Origin: Candidatus Nanoarchaeia archaeon
Lineage (GTDB): Archaea; Nanobdellota; Nanobdellia; Woesearchaeales; UBA10216
Direction of reading: 5' to 3'
NCBI GenBank assembly: GCA_028279045.1
Contig: JANQSZ010000009.1
Location: 1-43,858 of the forward strand
Length of the DNA: 43,858 nt
Shown: piece after piece, positions 30,930-40,895 of the stretch
Layout: every line of letters begins with the position of its first letter
Position numbering within the stretch: position 1 is the first letter of the stretch
The notes under the pieces: generated by a model
What the model was told of the DNA's origin: nothing
What the model saw: only the letters and a program-made list of their open reading frames with translations
The model's database searches: none
Position numbers and translations under genes: made by a program

Positions 30930-31613
30930 ATGACAACTGAACTTTCACGCGAACAAATTTTTGAAATCTCATTTGATGCAGTTCACGCACTCCAGGCAGA
31001 ATCTGGCAGTGACGCGTATGTCTGCCATGAGTTTGCACGGGGCATTGCAGAACAGCTGCAACAAGAAGGACTTACTGCACACGTTGTTGACGGCATTGTA
31101 AAGTATGATTTTCGCGAATTGTCAGATGAAATCACTGCATTCGTTGAGCAGATCTATCCTGAATTGCTGTCTGATTGGCAAAAGAGCACAAAATTTATTG
31201 GCCATCCAGCTCTTTCTAGGGTTTACAATCCATATATGCCCCATTCAGTTGTTACTCTTGAAAACTATGTTGTAAATCACCATGCAATGGACATTGGCGG
31301 TGATGAGGAGATGACTGATTTTGTCGTTGTTTCAACACCAGCAGAATTCAGCAGGTATGCTGATTTCCAAAAAAGCGGTACACGCATTGAAATTGATGGC
31401 GATCACTACCTTCTTGTTGATGAGTCTGTTTACTATCAGCTTCAAAGACAAAGCACAATTGAAGAAGAAGTAATTTCAGGTCCAGAGGCAAAAAAGCTTC
31501 TTGAACAGCAAAAACAAAGGGAAGCACAGCGAGACCAAGAAAGGAGAGAATCTCAGGGACTGCCTCGCGTCAAAAAAGCCATTTCTAACGCACTCGGCCG
31601 TCTCAAGGACTAA
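30930..31613 (+). CDS. Small transglutaminase/papain-like predicted protein
   Basis: 227 residues. A possible Cys-His-Asp set is visible: C32 in SDAYVCHEFARGIAEQLQQE, H118 in YVVNHHAMDIGGDE and D130 in MTDFVVV. The helix after the cysteine (FARGIAEQLQQEGLTAHVVDG) and the histidine-strand-aspartate arrangement parallel the transglutaminase core of the protein at 21704-23941. The C-terminal 60 residues form a charged helical tail (KLLEQQKQREAQRDQERRES). It lies 4 bases after the membrane protein gene and so belongs to its transcript. The fold call is by pattern; no signal peptide is present. Confidence 0.5.
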   Translation: MTTELSREQIFEISFDAVHALQAESGSDAYVCHEFARGIAEQLQQEGLTAHVVDGIVKYDFRELSDEITAFVEQIYPELLSDWQKSTKFIGHPALSRVYNPYMPHSVVTLENYVVNHHAMDIGGDEEMTDFVVVSTPAEFSRYADFQKSGTRIEIDGDHYLLVDESVYYQLQRQSTIEEEVISGPEAKKLLEQQKQREAQRDQERRESQGLPRVKKAISNALGRLKD

Positions 31614-31614
31614 C

Positions 31615-31623
31615 TTTATATAG
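31615..31623 (+). promoter_or_regulatory. TATA box of the FKBP gene
   Basis: TTTATATAG, predicting a start near 31643 and a short leader with AAGGAGG at 31644-31650. Confidence 0.55.
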
Positions 31624-31657
31624 CCAGCTCAGTTCCGAACCCCAAGGAGGAATTATC

Positions 31658-32122
31658 ATGCCAGTAGAAAACGGAAATCTAATCAAGATCGAATATGAAG
31701 GCAAGCTAGAAGACGGTACAGTATTTGACTCTAGCGCAGGCCGCGAACCTTTACAATTCCAAGTTGGCGCTCACCAAGTCATTCCAGGATTCGAAGAATC
31801 TGTATTAGGAATGAATGAAGGAGAGGAAAAAGACGTCACGATCGAGAAGGACAAAGCTTACGGCGATCCAAACCCGCAACTTGTCCAGAAAGTGCCAAAG
31901 GAGCAGCTTCCTGCAGAACAGGAACCTCAGGTTGGCATGATGATCGGCGTTCAGCTACCAACAGGCCAGCAACTGCCAGCCAAGATCGCAGAAGTAACAG
32001 ACTCAGAAGTCACCCTTGACTTAAACCATCCGCTAGCCGGTAAAACGCTACATTTCCACATCAAAGTCGTGGAAATCGCCGAAGGCCAGCCAATGGAAGA
32101 AGAATCAGCTGATTCTGAGTAA
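31658..32122 (+). CDS. FKBP-type peptidyl-prolyl isomerase (SlyD-like)
   Basis: 154 residues. FKBP core strands and the inserted chaperone domain are both clear: IKIEYEGKLEDGTVFDSS, PLQFQVGAHQVIPGFEESVL, GMNEGEEKDVTI, then the insert-in-flap AYGDPNPQLVQKVPKEQLPA and TLDLNHPLAGKTLHFHIKVV. This is the short archaeal SlyD/FKBP17-type, acting as a prolyl isomerase and chaperone in the cytosol. An AAGGAGG Shine-Dalgarno precedes the ATG, unlike most genes here. The C-terminus ends in an acidic tail without a histidine-rich metal site. The sequence is complete. Confidence 0.93.
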   Translation: MPVENGNLIKIEYEGKLEDGTVFDSSAGREPLQFQVGAHQVIPGFEESVLGMNEGEEKDVTIEKDKAYGDPNPQLVQKVPKEQLPAEQEPQVGMMIGVQLPTGQQLPAKIAEVTDSEVTLDLNHPLAGKTLHFHIKVVEIAEGQPMEEESADSE

Positions 32123-32568
32123 AAATTGGCTTCTTTTTTTCTCAATTCTTTCACTTCCACACAGTTTTCTGTACCTATTAATGACATCAAATCTCCAAAA
32201 AGACGTACCTTTATAATAGAACAACTGTCACCACCCAGACCATACAAATCCAGAAAAAAAATTTCTCTCGACGGTAACTTTGGTTTAATATCCAAAACAC
32301 CGGTTTCGCTTTAAGAGCATTTCTCTTCCAAGCACTCTATTTTCTACTAGCAGAATGTATTTAAAGTTGTCACCATTTCAGCCTCGTAATGAAGAGTCAT
32401 TCCTCTGGAATAACTACACTTCATTGCTACAGAAAAATAGCAAAGGTTGATAGACATTACGCGTAAACGAACACAACCAACACATAACGTACGTGCAAGC
32501 GCACGCTCCTTCTCAATTAGTACTAGAATTAAACAAAACCTACTCAAAACCTTTGGGGGTATAAACAG
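32123..32568 (+). other. Intergenic region before the giant surface protein
   Basis: About 445 bases with no long frame. A T-run (CTTCTTTTTTTC) at 32131-32142 may end the FKBP transcript. A TATA-like CTTTATAATA sits at 32210-32219 with no ATG near its expected start. About 30 bases further lies a possible imperfect stem (CGGT 32272-32275 with ACCG 32299-32302, and TTTGG 32279-32283 with CCAAA 32292-32296). A second TATA-like element (GTATTTAAAG) at 32358-32367 could start a leader of about 180 bases for the surface gene, or a 25-codon frame. GGGGG at 32555-32559 is the ribosome-binding site of the surface gene. Confidence 0.45.
32389..32466 (+). CDS. Candidate 25-residue leader ORF
   Basis: A frame from ATG at 32389 encodes 25 residues (MKSHSSGITTLHCYRKIAKV then DRHYA). 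The ATG lies 27 bases from the TATA-like element at 32358-32367, the same spacing as the leaderless genes. It may be a translated leader upstream of the giant surface gene or a chance frame. No function is assigned. Confidence 0.25.
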   Translation: MKSHSSGITTLHCYRKIAKVDRHYA

Positions 32569-35500
32569 ATGAGAAAAAGCAATAGTGATGAAAAAGGAAT
32601 TGTCACTAAGTTTGCGACACTTTTTGTCATGACCATTTTGACATTGAGTTTGCAAGGCTTAGTGCTCACTGGTGCACTAACAGCTACTTTAGCTACTGTG
32701 CCTAGTGTAGCCGCTGCTAATGGCGTCGGCGAAGTTCGTTCCGTTGCTCTTGGAGATATTCCAGACAACATGCACGAACTAGATAGACAGGCCCTAGATG
32801 ATGGGGAAAAACCAGTTATTACCGAATTGGTAGAAAAAGACTGGCACTTCCGCATTCATAATGACGGGATTCTGGGAGAAGAGTGTATTGATGAAATTAT
32901 CATTACGTTCCCAGATGATTGGACAGGACACATTAACCCTGACGATGTTACCGTTATGAATATGGGCGCTGTGAACATTACCAATCAACGAGATGATGGT
33001 ACAAACTCCGGTTTAGTTGAGGACAACCAATCGATTAGAATTGTTCCTAACTTTAACGAAGACGGTGTAATAATCTGTCCTTCGGCTACAGTTGACATCA
33101 TCTATGACCAGCCTGACGGCGACCAAGATGACTTGGAAGCTCCTGAAGGCCCACAAGATCAAGACATTACCATTATGACTTCTGATCAGGCTTCTAACGA
33201 ACCTTCCAACAACCACGTACGTGAAGTTATGGAATTGGTTCCTGTTAAAGTAAGCGAAGCTGAAACTGTAGTTATTCGATACCTCGACTTCATTAGCGTT
33301 GGCGCAGGAGTTGGCGGTGTTGATGTAGCTGTTGAAGCAGAAGCTAAGGGTGCTTGGGCTCGCTTGACTGAATTGTACTTGTCAGCAAACCAGGCTACAA
33401 CAGTTGACGTCTACTTAGATGACGGAGACGGTACCCTTGATGGCGATGATTTCAAGATCGCAGACACTGCTGCAGTTGGAACAACACCAACAATTGTTAC
33501 TCTATCCTATGATGGATCAGAGGACATTATTGGAAACGTTGTTGATGGTTTTGTGAAAGACTCTGCACAAGGTGGAAGCAATGTAGATTACTGGATTGTT
33601 GACACTGGTGGAGCTGCCGCATGGTCAATTCTTGGTCACGCAGATGAAGACGCTGATCAAACAATCGACCCAACGTACTCCGGTACTGGCGTAAGCAACC
33701 CTCCAAAGGAAGGTACCGTGATTAACGTAGAAAACCCTCCAATGCACAGACACATTGTTGCTCAATTGGTATACAACGAAACGTCAATTAACAGATACCT
33801 TGACATTCAAGAAGACGGTATACCTATTTACTACACAACTGGTCTTTCCGACTTTATTTTCGGAAGCCCACGTGATACTGACTCAGATGGTCAGGTAGAA
33901 ATTGAACTTCTTCCTGGTACTGAAGCTGGTAACACAGATGTTGTTGTATGTTTCCCTGACCCAGAGTGTACAAATGAACACGTACACATCAGCCCTGGTG
34001 TAGCAAACTACTTTGAAGTAGACGCTCCTATGATGGTTGAAGCTGGTGACCTAGCGGAAATCGTAGTAACAATCTATGATCAGTACGGAAACGTTATCTC
34101 AAACGAGTTTGACAGACCTGATGTATCTTGGGAAATCCTAAATGCACCTGGTCCTGATGCAGACTTGGACGATGACGAGTTGCCTGCCTTTAACGGTGAC
34201 GGCGACGGTTTCGAAACTGAACAAGCAGACCTTGGTATTGGCGACGCTGATCTTCAAACTTCCGGTACAATTGGTAACCACGAAGTTGAAGTGTGTGTTG
34301 TTGGTAACAATGCAGATCTAGGATGTCAACTTGTTGAAATCCTTGGTAAGCTTGGTCAAGGAAACCAGATTGACTGTATCATTCCAGACGATCTTCAACG
34401 ACATGATGGTCGACAGCTACCAGTTAACACACTGCAAGCTGACCAATGTATGGACGTAGTTGTGATTGTTCGAGATGCACAAGGTAACCCACTCGAAGAA
34501 TGGGAATCAATCGTACAGATTGACTTGGAAGATCTTGTTCAGAACCCACACGGTGAAACATTCACCATTGTCTCTACAGACCTTCGTGAAGAAATGATTT
34601 CCGAAGACGGAACAAGTGTAAAGGGTAAGCTAAACAACAATGAAATCGCTGAAGCTATTGTAACCATTTGTGGTTGTGGTGGTCTTGGTGACTTCGATCT
34701 TGTTTGTCGAACCGACACACTTGACGACGATGTTGAAGATATCGACGTTATTAACTCAGCACCAACATGTATTGATGTTGGCGTAGAATCCGACATGTGT
34801 GGAGACCACGCTACAATCGATACAAGTATCGTAGATACTTGTTGGAACCGCGTGCAGGATCAAGAATGTACAGAAGGTGGCCACGCTGCTTCCTGTATTG
34901 CACTTGATGCATCCTGTGGTGAGCTATCCTCAGACAAGACTTGTGTTGATTTGAGAAACACAGGTGAAGCTCCTGACATTTGGCTCGACACAAGTGCATG
35001 TGGTTGTGGTGACATTGAAATCACAGCTGTAGACGAACCTGACTGCTGTCCTTCAGTATACTCCGGAACACTTCCAATGTGTGACTTTGATGGAGACACA
35101 GTACCTGATCAGGTATTGTTCAACAAAGTCGGTCCAGTAGACCACATTGATATGGAAGTTGCACCAGATGCTGAAAACCAGGATGACTTCTGGGTATCAG
35201 AGTTAACTCATGTTAGCTTGATTGCTCGGGATGCATGTGGTCAGGAAGCAATCTGTGACGAGTTCCCAGTTGATGTTGAATTGACAGGCGAAGATTGTGT
35301 TGATACAACTATCCAAGTTGACAGCCCAGTTATCAGCGGTCAAGAAGAAATCAACGTTGAACTATTGAAGAACGAAGACGATTCAGATCACGCAAGTGGT
35401 CAAGTAATGCGATCTGTCGAAGACGGTAAGTATGTATACCGCATCTGGCTTGAAGATGTTGCGTACTCACACACTGAGTTCCAACTTGTCTTCAGTGAAG

Positions 35501-38500
35501 ATGACGACGATCCGTCCTGGCTTGTAGGATGGGACCCTGTTGTTTCAACAACACTTCCAACATACAAGGAATACAACGCAGGATGGGGCGCAGGTACTAC
35601 TGTACTACCTCCAGGTCTTGAAGTTGATGGAAACATCGGCGACAAGCACTTTGAAGTTCGTGTACCACTCGATATCCATGAACCATGGTGGGGATTGAAT
35701 GTTGGTGTCGTTAAGGCTAACGTCGGCGGCAGTAGCAAGTTCTCCACATACCCAGGACCAGATTGGAAATGGTCTGGCGGTCAAGGAACATGGGCAGGCG
35801 GAACTTGTGAACTACCAGAATCTGCTGTTCACAAGATCGTTATCGAGAACTGTAACGACCCAGTCAAAGACTGGACAGACAAACCGCAAGAAGCTGACAT
35901 CGTAGTAGACAAGATCGCTTTCGAATATAACGGTCCAACAAACAATGTAACCGTATGTATTTGGGAAGAAAATGAGTTAGAAGCCGGCTTCCAAAGTGGC
36001 GGTGATAACGCAGATCTTGCCTGGGAATGTATCGACTTGAGTGATATACCAAATATTCCAAGTAACGATGGAACTCCAGGACCAAACAACAACGGTGCAT
36101 GGGATGAAATCCACTCAGTCTCACAGACTGAAGATGGTGTATATCTCATCGAACTCCAAACCAGAATTTCCGAATGGAACCAAGGTAACGAGTTTGACAA
36201 CCAACGTTTGGGCGGTGCAGTTATTGAACCACAAGACACTCGAGACTTTTACTTTGTAATTACAGGTCAAGAGCAAGCTTGTGGCGAATTCGACGCTGAC
36301 TACCTATACTTCCAGGATTACAACAGTCCGGACATTGTAAGCTTCTCAAGCGGACACGTTCGTGACACACTTGAAAACTCGGAAGAATGGACTCAAAGAA
36401 ACGACGACTACACAGACCCTGATCCATATCCAGTACACGGCGTTACGCCTGACTACGGATTTGGAGATCGTGTACTTCACGACCTAGTACTAGGCGCAGG
36501 CGCTTGGTTCAAGTTCCGTGACCTTGTTGCAGAAACTGTCAACATCTTTGTGGATACCATCTACTCAATCAACTTGATTGACAATGGTCTCCCTGTAGCT
36601 GCTGGCAACCAAGCACAGGTTACGTTCCTTGCACAGCCAGCAACACAAGTTGTTGCTCGACAGCACGGCGACCTAACTGGCGACGGTTCAATCTGTGATG
36701 ACGAAGGTTTCGACCCTGAGCTCGTTTACGACTTCAAGGAAGGTCCAGGAAGATTCGCAATCGATGAAGACGAAGGTGCTGAACTAACTTGTCGACCAGC
36801 AATGGCATGTAGTGACGAAGGTTACGACATCAACTTGCAGGTTACAGATGGTTTCCAGAACCAAGTTGAACTCGAAGGCGTTGAAGTACAGCTCCACAGC
36901 TGTCTAATGTTCCCTCGATTCCTCTACTTGGGCGACACACTCGTTCCAGAAGAGATCGTTGAGAACCATGTAGAAGATGGTGTACTCACCATTGACTTGT
37001 GGGCTTACTTAGACCTAGACGACTACGAAGAAACGCACTCAGACCCATGGGACGTTTGTTACGACGAAAGCCGTTTCAGACTTGCTGTGGGTGAAGCACT
37101 GACAGACTACGTGACCGAAGATCACATGTTTGTTCCAGCATTCCTTGAGAGCACTGAGTTTACCTCATTCATCCACTCTGTCTTTGAAGACAAGCAGGTT
37201 GAATTTGTGCCTCAGCCAGGCTTCCCTATTACAGTGGACGCAGCTGGTCACAATGTTGTAACAACTGACGCAAACGGTCAGGCAGTTATCCGCGTAGAGA
37301 GCGACGACAGTTCATACGGCGCAATCAAGAGCTTGGATACATCATTCCGTATCTTTACGGTACCACACGCTCTTGATGCTGACTACTTCGACATTGCCTT
37401 CTCCCCAGGAGAACCGGCAAAGTGGGATGCAATTGCTATCCCTGAAGTAGGTGTACCTGCTGACGGAGAACAAGAAGCTAAGATCTTGATCCGAAAGACA
37501 GATGCATGTGGCAACCCAGTTGCACTACAAAATGTGGAAGACGAGAAGGTTATCGTAACCGCTCACTCCGATTCAGGACGAGCAGTTATTAGCCGAGACT
37601 TTAGCCACGAGAACAACTACGACAACACTGTAGAAGGATACCTTTCACAGTGGTCATGTCATGTCTTGTTCCCATGGTTCGAAGACTGCCACCTAGAAGT
37701 GCTAAACGACGTTATTGAAGATGTCCACGTAACTGTTGAAGACCACCCAGATGTTTGTGAAAGCTCTGGCGATGGTTTCTGTTCAGGACCACAAGGACTA
37801 GGATGTGAAACATTCCTAGAAGAAGAACTGTGTCCTGTAGCAGAAGGTTGTGAGTGGATCTCAGAGGCAGTGTGTCAAGAAATGGATTCAGCATACGTTG
37901 AATTTGTTGGTGCACCAACTCACCTAGAGATCGTTGAAATCAAACACTCAGACTTGCTTCCAGCAGACGGTTGGCGAGGAGAAACATCATCACAGCTCCA
38001 ACTCCCTGCGAACGCTTGTTCGCACGACGAGATTAGAGAATGTGAACTCTATGACAACCCAGACATCTGTTACGAAACATGTGTACAATACGGTAACTCC
38101 GGTGCATGGTTTGACGTTGAAATCCAAGATAAGTTTGACAACGTTGTCACAACTTACCTAGGCGACGGCTTCCAAGGAGATCCTGGTGATGAGGAAGGTA
38201 TTCCTGACTACATCGCTGAAAAGATCTGTGTGCACTTGGACGATAGCAACGCATTCATCCAGGATGCAACATTCGGATGGATCCACTTGTTGAACAACCC
38301 ACCATACATCAACGATAAGGGTACCATTTACTGTGGTGACCTTGCGTTCGGTAACGGTGCATTCAAGGTTGTGTACAACATGTTGGATAACGGCAACCAG
38401 CCAACTATTCCAGCAGGATCCAGCGAAAAGGTTATCGTAACTGTATTCGATGCATGTGACGACGAAGAGTGGGTACAAAACGGTTGGGACTCCGGCCGAT

Positions 38501-39600
38501 TTGACGACTACTGTAACGCGCAAGAATACAACGAGAACAACTTGCCTGACTCGGAAACAGCTTCACGGCTAGACCCTTCAGCTGGTGAACTGAACTTTGT
38601 TTCAGTTGCTGACGGTTGGGACATCGGTGCAGACAAGCTTGTTGTAGCAGCAGATGGTGAAGACCACGCAGTCATTACCATCCAAGCGCAGAACAGCTTC
38701 GTTGACAACGACGGTAACATCGGACACCAGAACATCCGAACAAGCCTTGATGCAACTGTGCAGTCTAGCTTGATTGGTTCAAAGCTAACATCTGAAGCAA
38801 TTACGCCAGGATGTTATGTCGAAGGAAACTACGACCCATTGAACCCTACAAGCCTGAACGTACGTACAGAAGCATGTAGCGGCGGTTCAGCTGAACTACA
38901 CTTGACAAGCACTAAACCAGGAACAGCTCAAGTATCTGTTTCCGGTCAGAGCTTTGGATGTAAGTTGGTTATCCCTGAGATCAGTGATCCTTATGTGATC
39001 CCATACTGTTCTCAATGGGGAGTTATTCCACTTGCACCTAAGTCAATCGACGTGCAGTTCAACCAAGCATACCAAGATCAGATCGTACTTGAAGAAGGAT
39101 GGAACTTCTTCAGCGTTCCAAACGAACTTGCTCCTGCAGGTAACGAATGGAATGAGATCGGCTTGAACACTGCTTGTCTTGCATCCGCTATGTGGGATGA
39201 CAACAGTCAGACCTTTGTAGCAGTGCCAGGCACAACAGTTGTTGAACCTCTCGAAGGTTACTGGTGTTTCAGTACATCTGCACAAACCCTTGATGTAGAA
39301 CCACTTGCACAGAACGGCGTATACTTGCCTCCAATGAAGTCCATCGTGGCTGGTTGGAACGATGTAGGTCTAAGTGCTCGAACAGAGACTCTTATGGAGC
39401 ATGCTCTGATCAGCATCGACAGCATCTACACACAAGTGCTTGACTGGGCAGAAAGCTTGCAGCGTTACGCTGGCTACGCTAACACAGGCGAAGCAGGCGG
39501 CGGTTCAGCTCCAGGAACAACTGGAACTGAGAACATGCAGGCTGGTGACGCATACTTCGTCTTCGCAGGCGACAGTGGTCAACTAGCAGGACTGAGCTAA
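32569..39600 (+). CDS. Giant secreted surface protein, S-layer-like, 2343 residues
   Basis: A long signal at about 1-50 (KFATLFVMTILTLSLQGLVL then SVAAA) is followed by more than 2200 residues of acidic, cysteine-containing, beta-rich sequence. Several stretches follow bacterial Ig-like/invasin patterns: VEAGDLAEIVVTIYDQYGNV (about 490), MDVVVIVRDAQGNPLEEW (about 630), ADGEQEAKILIRKTDACGNP (about 1635) and AADGEDHAVITIQAQ (about 2027). The C-terminal 170 residues hold two copies of a GWN module (EEGWNFFSVPNELAP at about 2174; VAGWNDVGLSA at about 2258). No C-terminal membrane helix is visible, so retention must be by assembly or partner proteins. GGGGG lies upstream of the ATG. It is followed by a terminator. 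It is most likely the main cell-envelope protein; this is inference from size and context. Confidence 0.82.
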   Translation: MRKSNSDEKGIVTKFATLFVMTILTLSLQGLVLTGALTATLATVPSVAAANGVGEVRSVALGDIPDNMHELDRQALDDGEKPVITELVEKDWHFRIHNDGILGEECIDEIIITFPDDWTGHINPDDVTVMNMGAVNITNQRDDGTNSGLVEDNQSIRIVPNFNEDGVIICPSATVDIIYDQPDGDQDDLEAPEGPQDQDITIMTSDQASNEPSNNHVREVMELVPVKVSEAETVVIRYLDFISVGAGVGGVDVAVEAEAKGAWARLTELYLSANQATTVDVYLDDGDGTLDGDDFKIADTAAVGTTPTIVTLSYDGSEDIIGNVVDGFVKDSAQGGSNVDYWIVDTGGAAAWSILGHADEDADQTIDPTYSGTGVSNPPKEGTVINVENPPMHRHIVAQLVYNETSINRYLDIQEDGIPIYYTTGLSDFIFGSPRDTDSDGQVEIELLPGTEAGNTDVVVCFPDPECTNEHVHISPGVANYFEVDAPMMVEAGDLAEIVVTIYDQYGNVISNEFDRPDVSWEILNAPGPDADLDDDELPAFNGDGDGFETEQADLGIGDADLQTSGTIGNHEVEVCVVGNNADLGCQLVEILGKLGQGNQIDCIIPDDLQRHDGRQLPVNTLQADQCMDVVVIVRDAQGNPLEEWESIVQIDLEDLVQNPHGETFTIVSTDLREEMISEDGTSVKGKLNNNEIAEAIVTICGCGGLGDFDLVCRTDTLDDDVEDIDVINSAPTCIDVGVESDMCGDHATIDTSIVDTCWNRVQDQECTEGGHAASCIALDASCGELSSDKTCVDLRNTGEAPDIWLDTSACGCGDIEITAVDEPDCCPSVYSGTLPMCDFDGDTVPDQVLFNKVGPVDHIDMEVAPDAENQDDFWVSELTHVSLIARDACGQEAICDEFPVDVELTGEDCVDTTIQVDSPVISGQEEINVELLKNEDDSDHASGQVMRSVEDGKYVYRIWLEDVAYSHTEFQLVFSEDDDDPSWLVGWDPVVSTTLPTYKEYNAGWGAGTTVLPPGLEVDGNIGDKHFEVRVPLDIHEPWWGLNVGVVKANVGGSSKFSTYPGPDWKWSGGQGTWAGGTCELPESAVHKIVIENCNDPVKDWTDKPQEADIVVDKIAFEYNGPTNNVTVCIWEENELEAGFQSGGDNADLAWECIDLSDIPNIPSNDGTPGPNNNGAWDEIHSVSQTEDGVYLIELQTRISEWNQGNEFDNQRLGGAVIEPQDTRDFYFVITGQEQACGEFDADYLYFQDYNSPDIVSFSSGHVRDTLENSEEWTQRNDDYTDPDPYPVHGVTPDYGFGDRVLHDLVLGAGAWFKFRDLVAETVNIFVDTIYSINLIDNGLPVAAGNQAQVTFLAQPATQVVARQHGDLTGDGSICDDEGFDPELVYDFKEGPGRFAIDEDEGAELTCRPAMACSDEGYDINLQVTDGFQNQVELEGVEVQLHSCLMFPRFLYLGDTLVPEEIVENHVEDGVLTIDLWAYLDLDDYEETHSDPWDVCYDESRFRLAVGEALTDYVTEDHMFVPAFLESTEFTSFIHSVFEDKQVEFVPQPGFPITVDAAGHNVVTTDANGQAVIRVESDDSSYGAIKSLDTSFRIFTVPHALDADYFDIAFSPGEPAKWDAIAIPEVGVPADGEQEAKILIRKTDACGNPVALQNVEDEKVIVTAHSDSGRAVISRDFSHENNYDNTVEGYLSQWSCHVLFPWFEDCHLEVLNDVIEDVHVTVEDHPDVCESSGDGFCSGPQGLGCETFLEEELCPVAEGCEWISEAVCQEMDSAYVEFVGAPTHLEIVEIKHSDLLPADGWRGETSSQLQLPANACSHDEIRECELYDNPDICYETCVQYGNSGAWFDVEIQDKFDNVVTTYLGDGFQGDPGDEEGIPDYIAEKICVHLDDSNAFIQDATFGWIHLLNNPPYINDKGTIYCGDLAFGNGAFKVVYNMLDNGNQPTIPAGSSEKVIVTVFDACDDEEWVQNGWDSGRFDDYCNAQEYNENNLPDSETASRLDPSAGELNFVSVADGWDIGADKLVVAADGEDHAVITIQAQNSFVDNDGNIGHQNIRTSLDATVQSSLIGSKLTSEAITPGCYVEGNYDPLNPTSLNVRTEACSGGSAELHLTSTKPGTAQVSVSGQSFGCKLVIPEISDPYVIPYCSQWGVIPLAPKSIDVQFNQAYQDQIVLEEGWNFFSVPNELAPAGNEWNEIGLNTACLASAMWDDNSQTFVAVPGTTVVEPLEGYWCFSTSAQTLDVEPLAQNGVYLPPMKSIVAGWNDVGLSARTETLMEHALISIDSIYTQVLDWAESLQRYAGYANTGEAGGGSAPGTTGTENMQAGDAYFVFAGDSGQLAGLS

Positions 39601-39602
39601 AC

Positions 39603-39637
39603 AAAACCATTTGGTTTTTTTTTCTTTTTTTTCTTTT
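39603..39637 (+). terminator. Hairpin and T-tract terminator after the giant surface gene
   Basis: AAAACC (39603-39608), loop ATTT, GGTTTT (39613-39618), followed by an almost pure T tract to about 39637. This is the strongest terminator in the window. Confidence 0.7.
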
Positions 39638-39700
39638 AATTTACATAAACAATAACATTCAAAATCGCAATTCGGGGTGGGTTGCCAATTACGAAAGAAA

Positions 39701-40885
39701 ATGACACGAAAACTAGCAATGGCAGTCGTAGTGATACTATCCATTACGCTACTGTCAGGTCTCGTAGCAGCCCAACCAGTACTACCAGCCTTCTATTACG
39801 GCGACGCAGCAATCAACGGTCGCGATGTTCCTGTTGACTCAGTGATCACCGCCAGAATTAACGGCCAAGACCGTGGATCAATTACCGTAACAACGGCTGG
39901 GCAATATGGCGTACCTCCTCTCGAAGGATATGGTGATGCCAAACTTAACGTTCAAGGTACCATCGATGAAGATGGCGCTGAAATTTCATATTTCCTCAAA
40001 GCACCTGGCCTTGAGGAAATTCAAGCTACCGAAAAAGGTGCTTGGCACACAAACACACTGAACGAAGAACCACTCGAAGACTACGAAACAACATCACCAT
40101 TTGATTTAACATTCAACGGCGATGAAGTTTCCGACGGCTCTGACATTGGCACAACCGGAAGTTCCGGTGGTGGCGGCGGTGGCGGTGGCGGCTCTGGCTC
40201 CTCAGGAGGAGGCGGTGGCGGCGGAGGCGGCTCTCCAAGCACGTCAGCAAGTCAAGCGTTCTTCTACGATATCATTCGTGGAAATGAACAAGTTGACTCT
40301 GTTGTTCGAAATGAAAACATCCCAGTAACTCGTTTACAACTAATCATCAACGATGATACAGAACAAGTTACGATCACAATCGCAAGCGAAGATGACCCTG
40401 ACCGGGACATCGATGATGCAGCCGGATACTTTACCATTGAATCAGATCAAATTAATGACGATCTGATCAAGACGGCAATCATTCGTTTTGAAGTACCAAA
40501 CGAATGGTTTGAAGAAAACGACTTCGACCCTCAAACATTGAAGTTGCACAGGTTAGATGGTCGCCGATGGGTTGAACTACAAACAGTTCATTCCGGCGGA
40601 GATGATGAAACTAATCTGTACAGAGCAGCAACTCCTGCTTTCGGTTTATTCGGAATGCAAGGTGCTGAAGCAGCAGAAACAGAAACTACTGGAACTGAAG
40701 AGGAAGAAGACGACAGCTCACCGCTTGATGGCGGCATGAGTGCAATCGCAGAAGTGGTTGTTACCGAAGAAGGCGAACCAACGCCTGTCGGTGGCGCACT
40801 GGTGATTGTCATTATTGTTGTTGTAGGCCTACTGGCTTACATTGCAGGCGCGAAAATATCGGCGCGAATGTCAAAGAAGAAATGA
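39701..40885 (+). CDS. Exported surface protein with PGF-pre-PGF domain and C-terminal anchor
   Basis: 394 residues. A signal peptide (LAMAVVVILSITLLSGLVAA) is followed by an N-terminal module (FYYGDAAINGRDVPVDSVIT, ARINGQDRGSITVTT) shared with the next three genes. Two glycine-rich linkers of G and S follow at about 150-185. Residues of about 185-330 form a PGF-pre-PGF domain (ETNLYRAATPAFGLFGM, preceded by VPNEWFEENDFDPQTLKLHR). An acidic stretch, one helix (VGGALVIVIIVVVGLLAYIA) and a lysine/arginine end (ARMSKKK) anchor it. The ATG at 39701 is chosen as the only in-frame ATG before the signal; GGGGTGG lies at 39674-39680, 21 bases away. It precedes the calcium-repeat gene by 10 bases. Confidence 0.82.
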   Translation: MTRKLAMAVVVILSITLLSGLVAAQPVLPAFYYGDAAINGRDVPVDSVITARINGQDRGSITVTTAGQYGVPPLEGYGDAKLNVQGTIDEDGAEISYFLKAPGLEEIQATEKGAWHTNTLNEEPLEDYETTSPFDLTFNGDEVSDGSDIGTTGSSGGGGGGGGGSGSSGGGGGGGGGSPSTSASQAFFYDIIRGNEQVDSVVRNENIPVTRLQLIINDDTEQVTITIASEDDPDRDIDDAAGYFTIESDQINDDLIKTAIIRFEVPNEWFEENDFDPQTLKLHRLDGRRWVELQTVHSGGDDETNLYRAATPAFGLFGMQGAEAAETETTGTEEEEDDSSPLDGGMSAIAEVVVTEEGEPTPVGGALVIVIIVVVGLLAYIAGAKISARMSKKK

Positions 40886-40895
40886 GTGTGGAAAA

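Noticed and set aside
39677-39700. GTG start for the PGF-pre-PGF surface protein
   Set aside because: The GTG lies inside GGGGTGG itself, and a signal peptide starting at the ATG at 39701 is cleaner.
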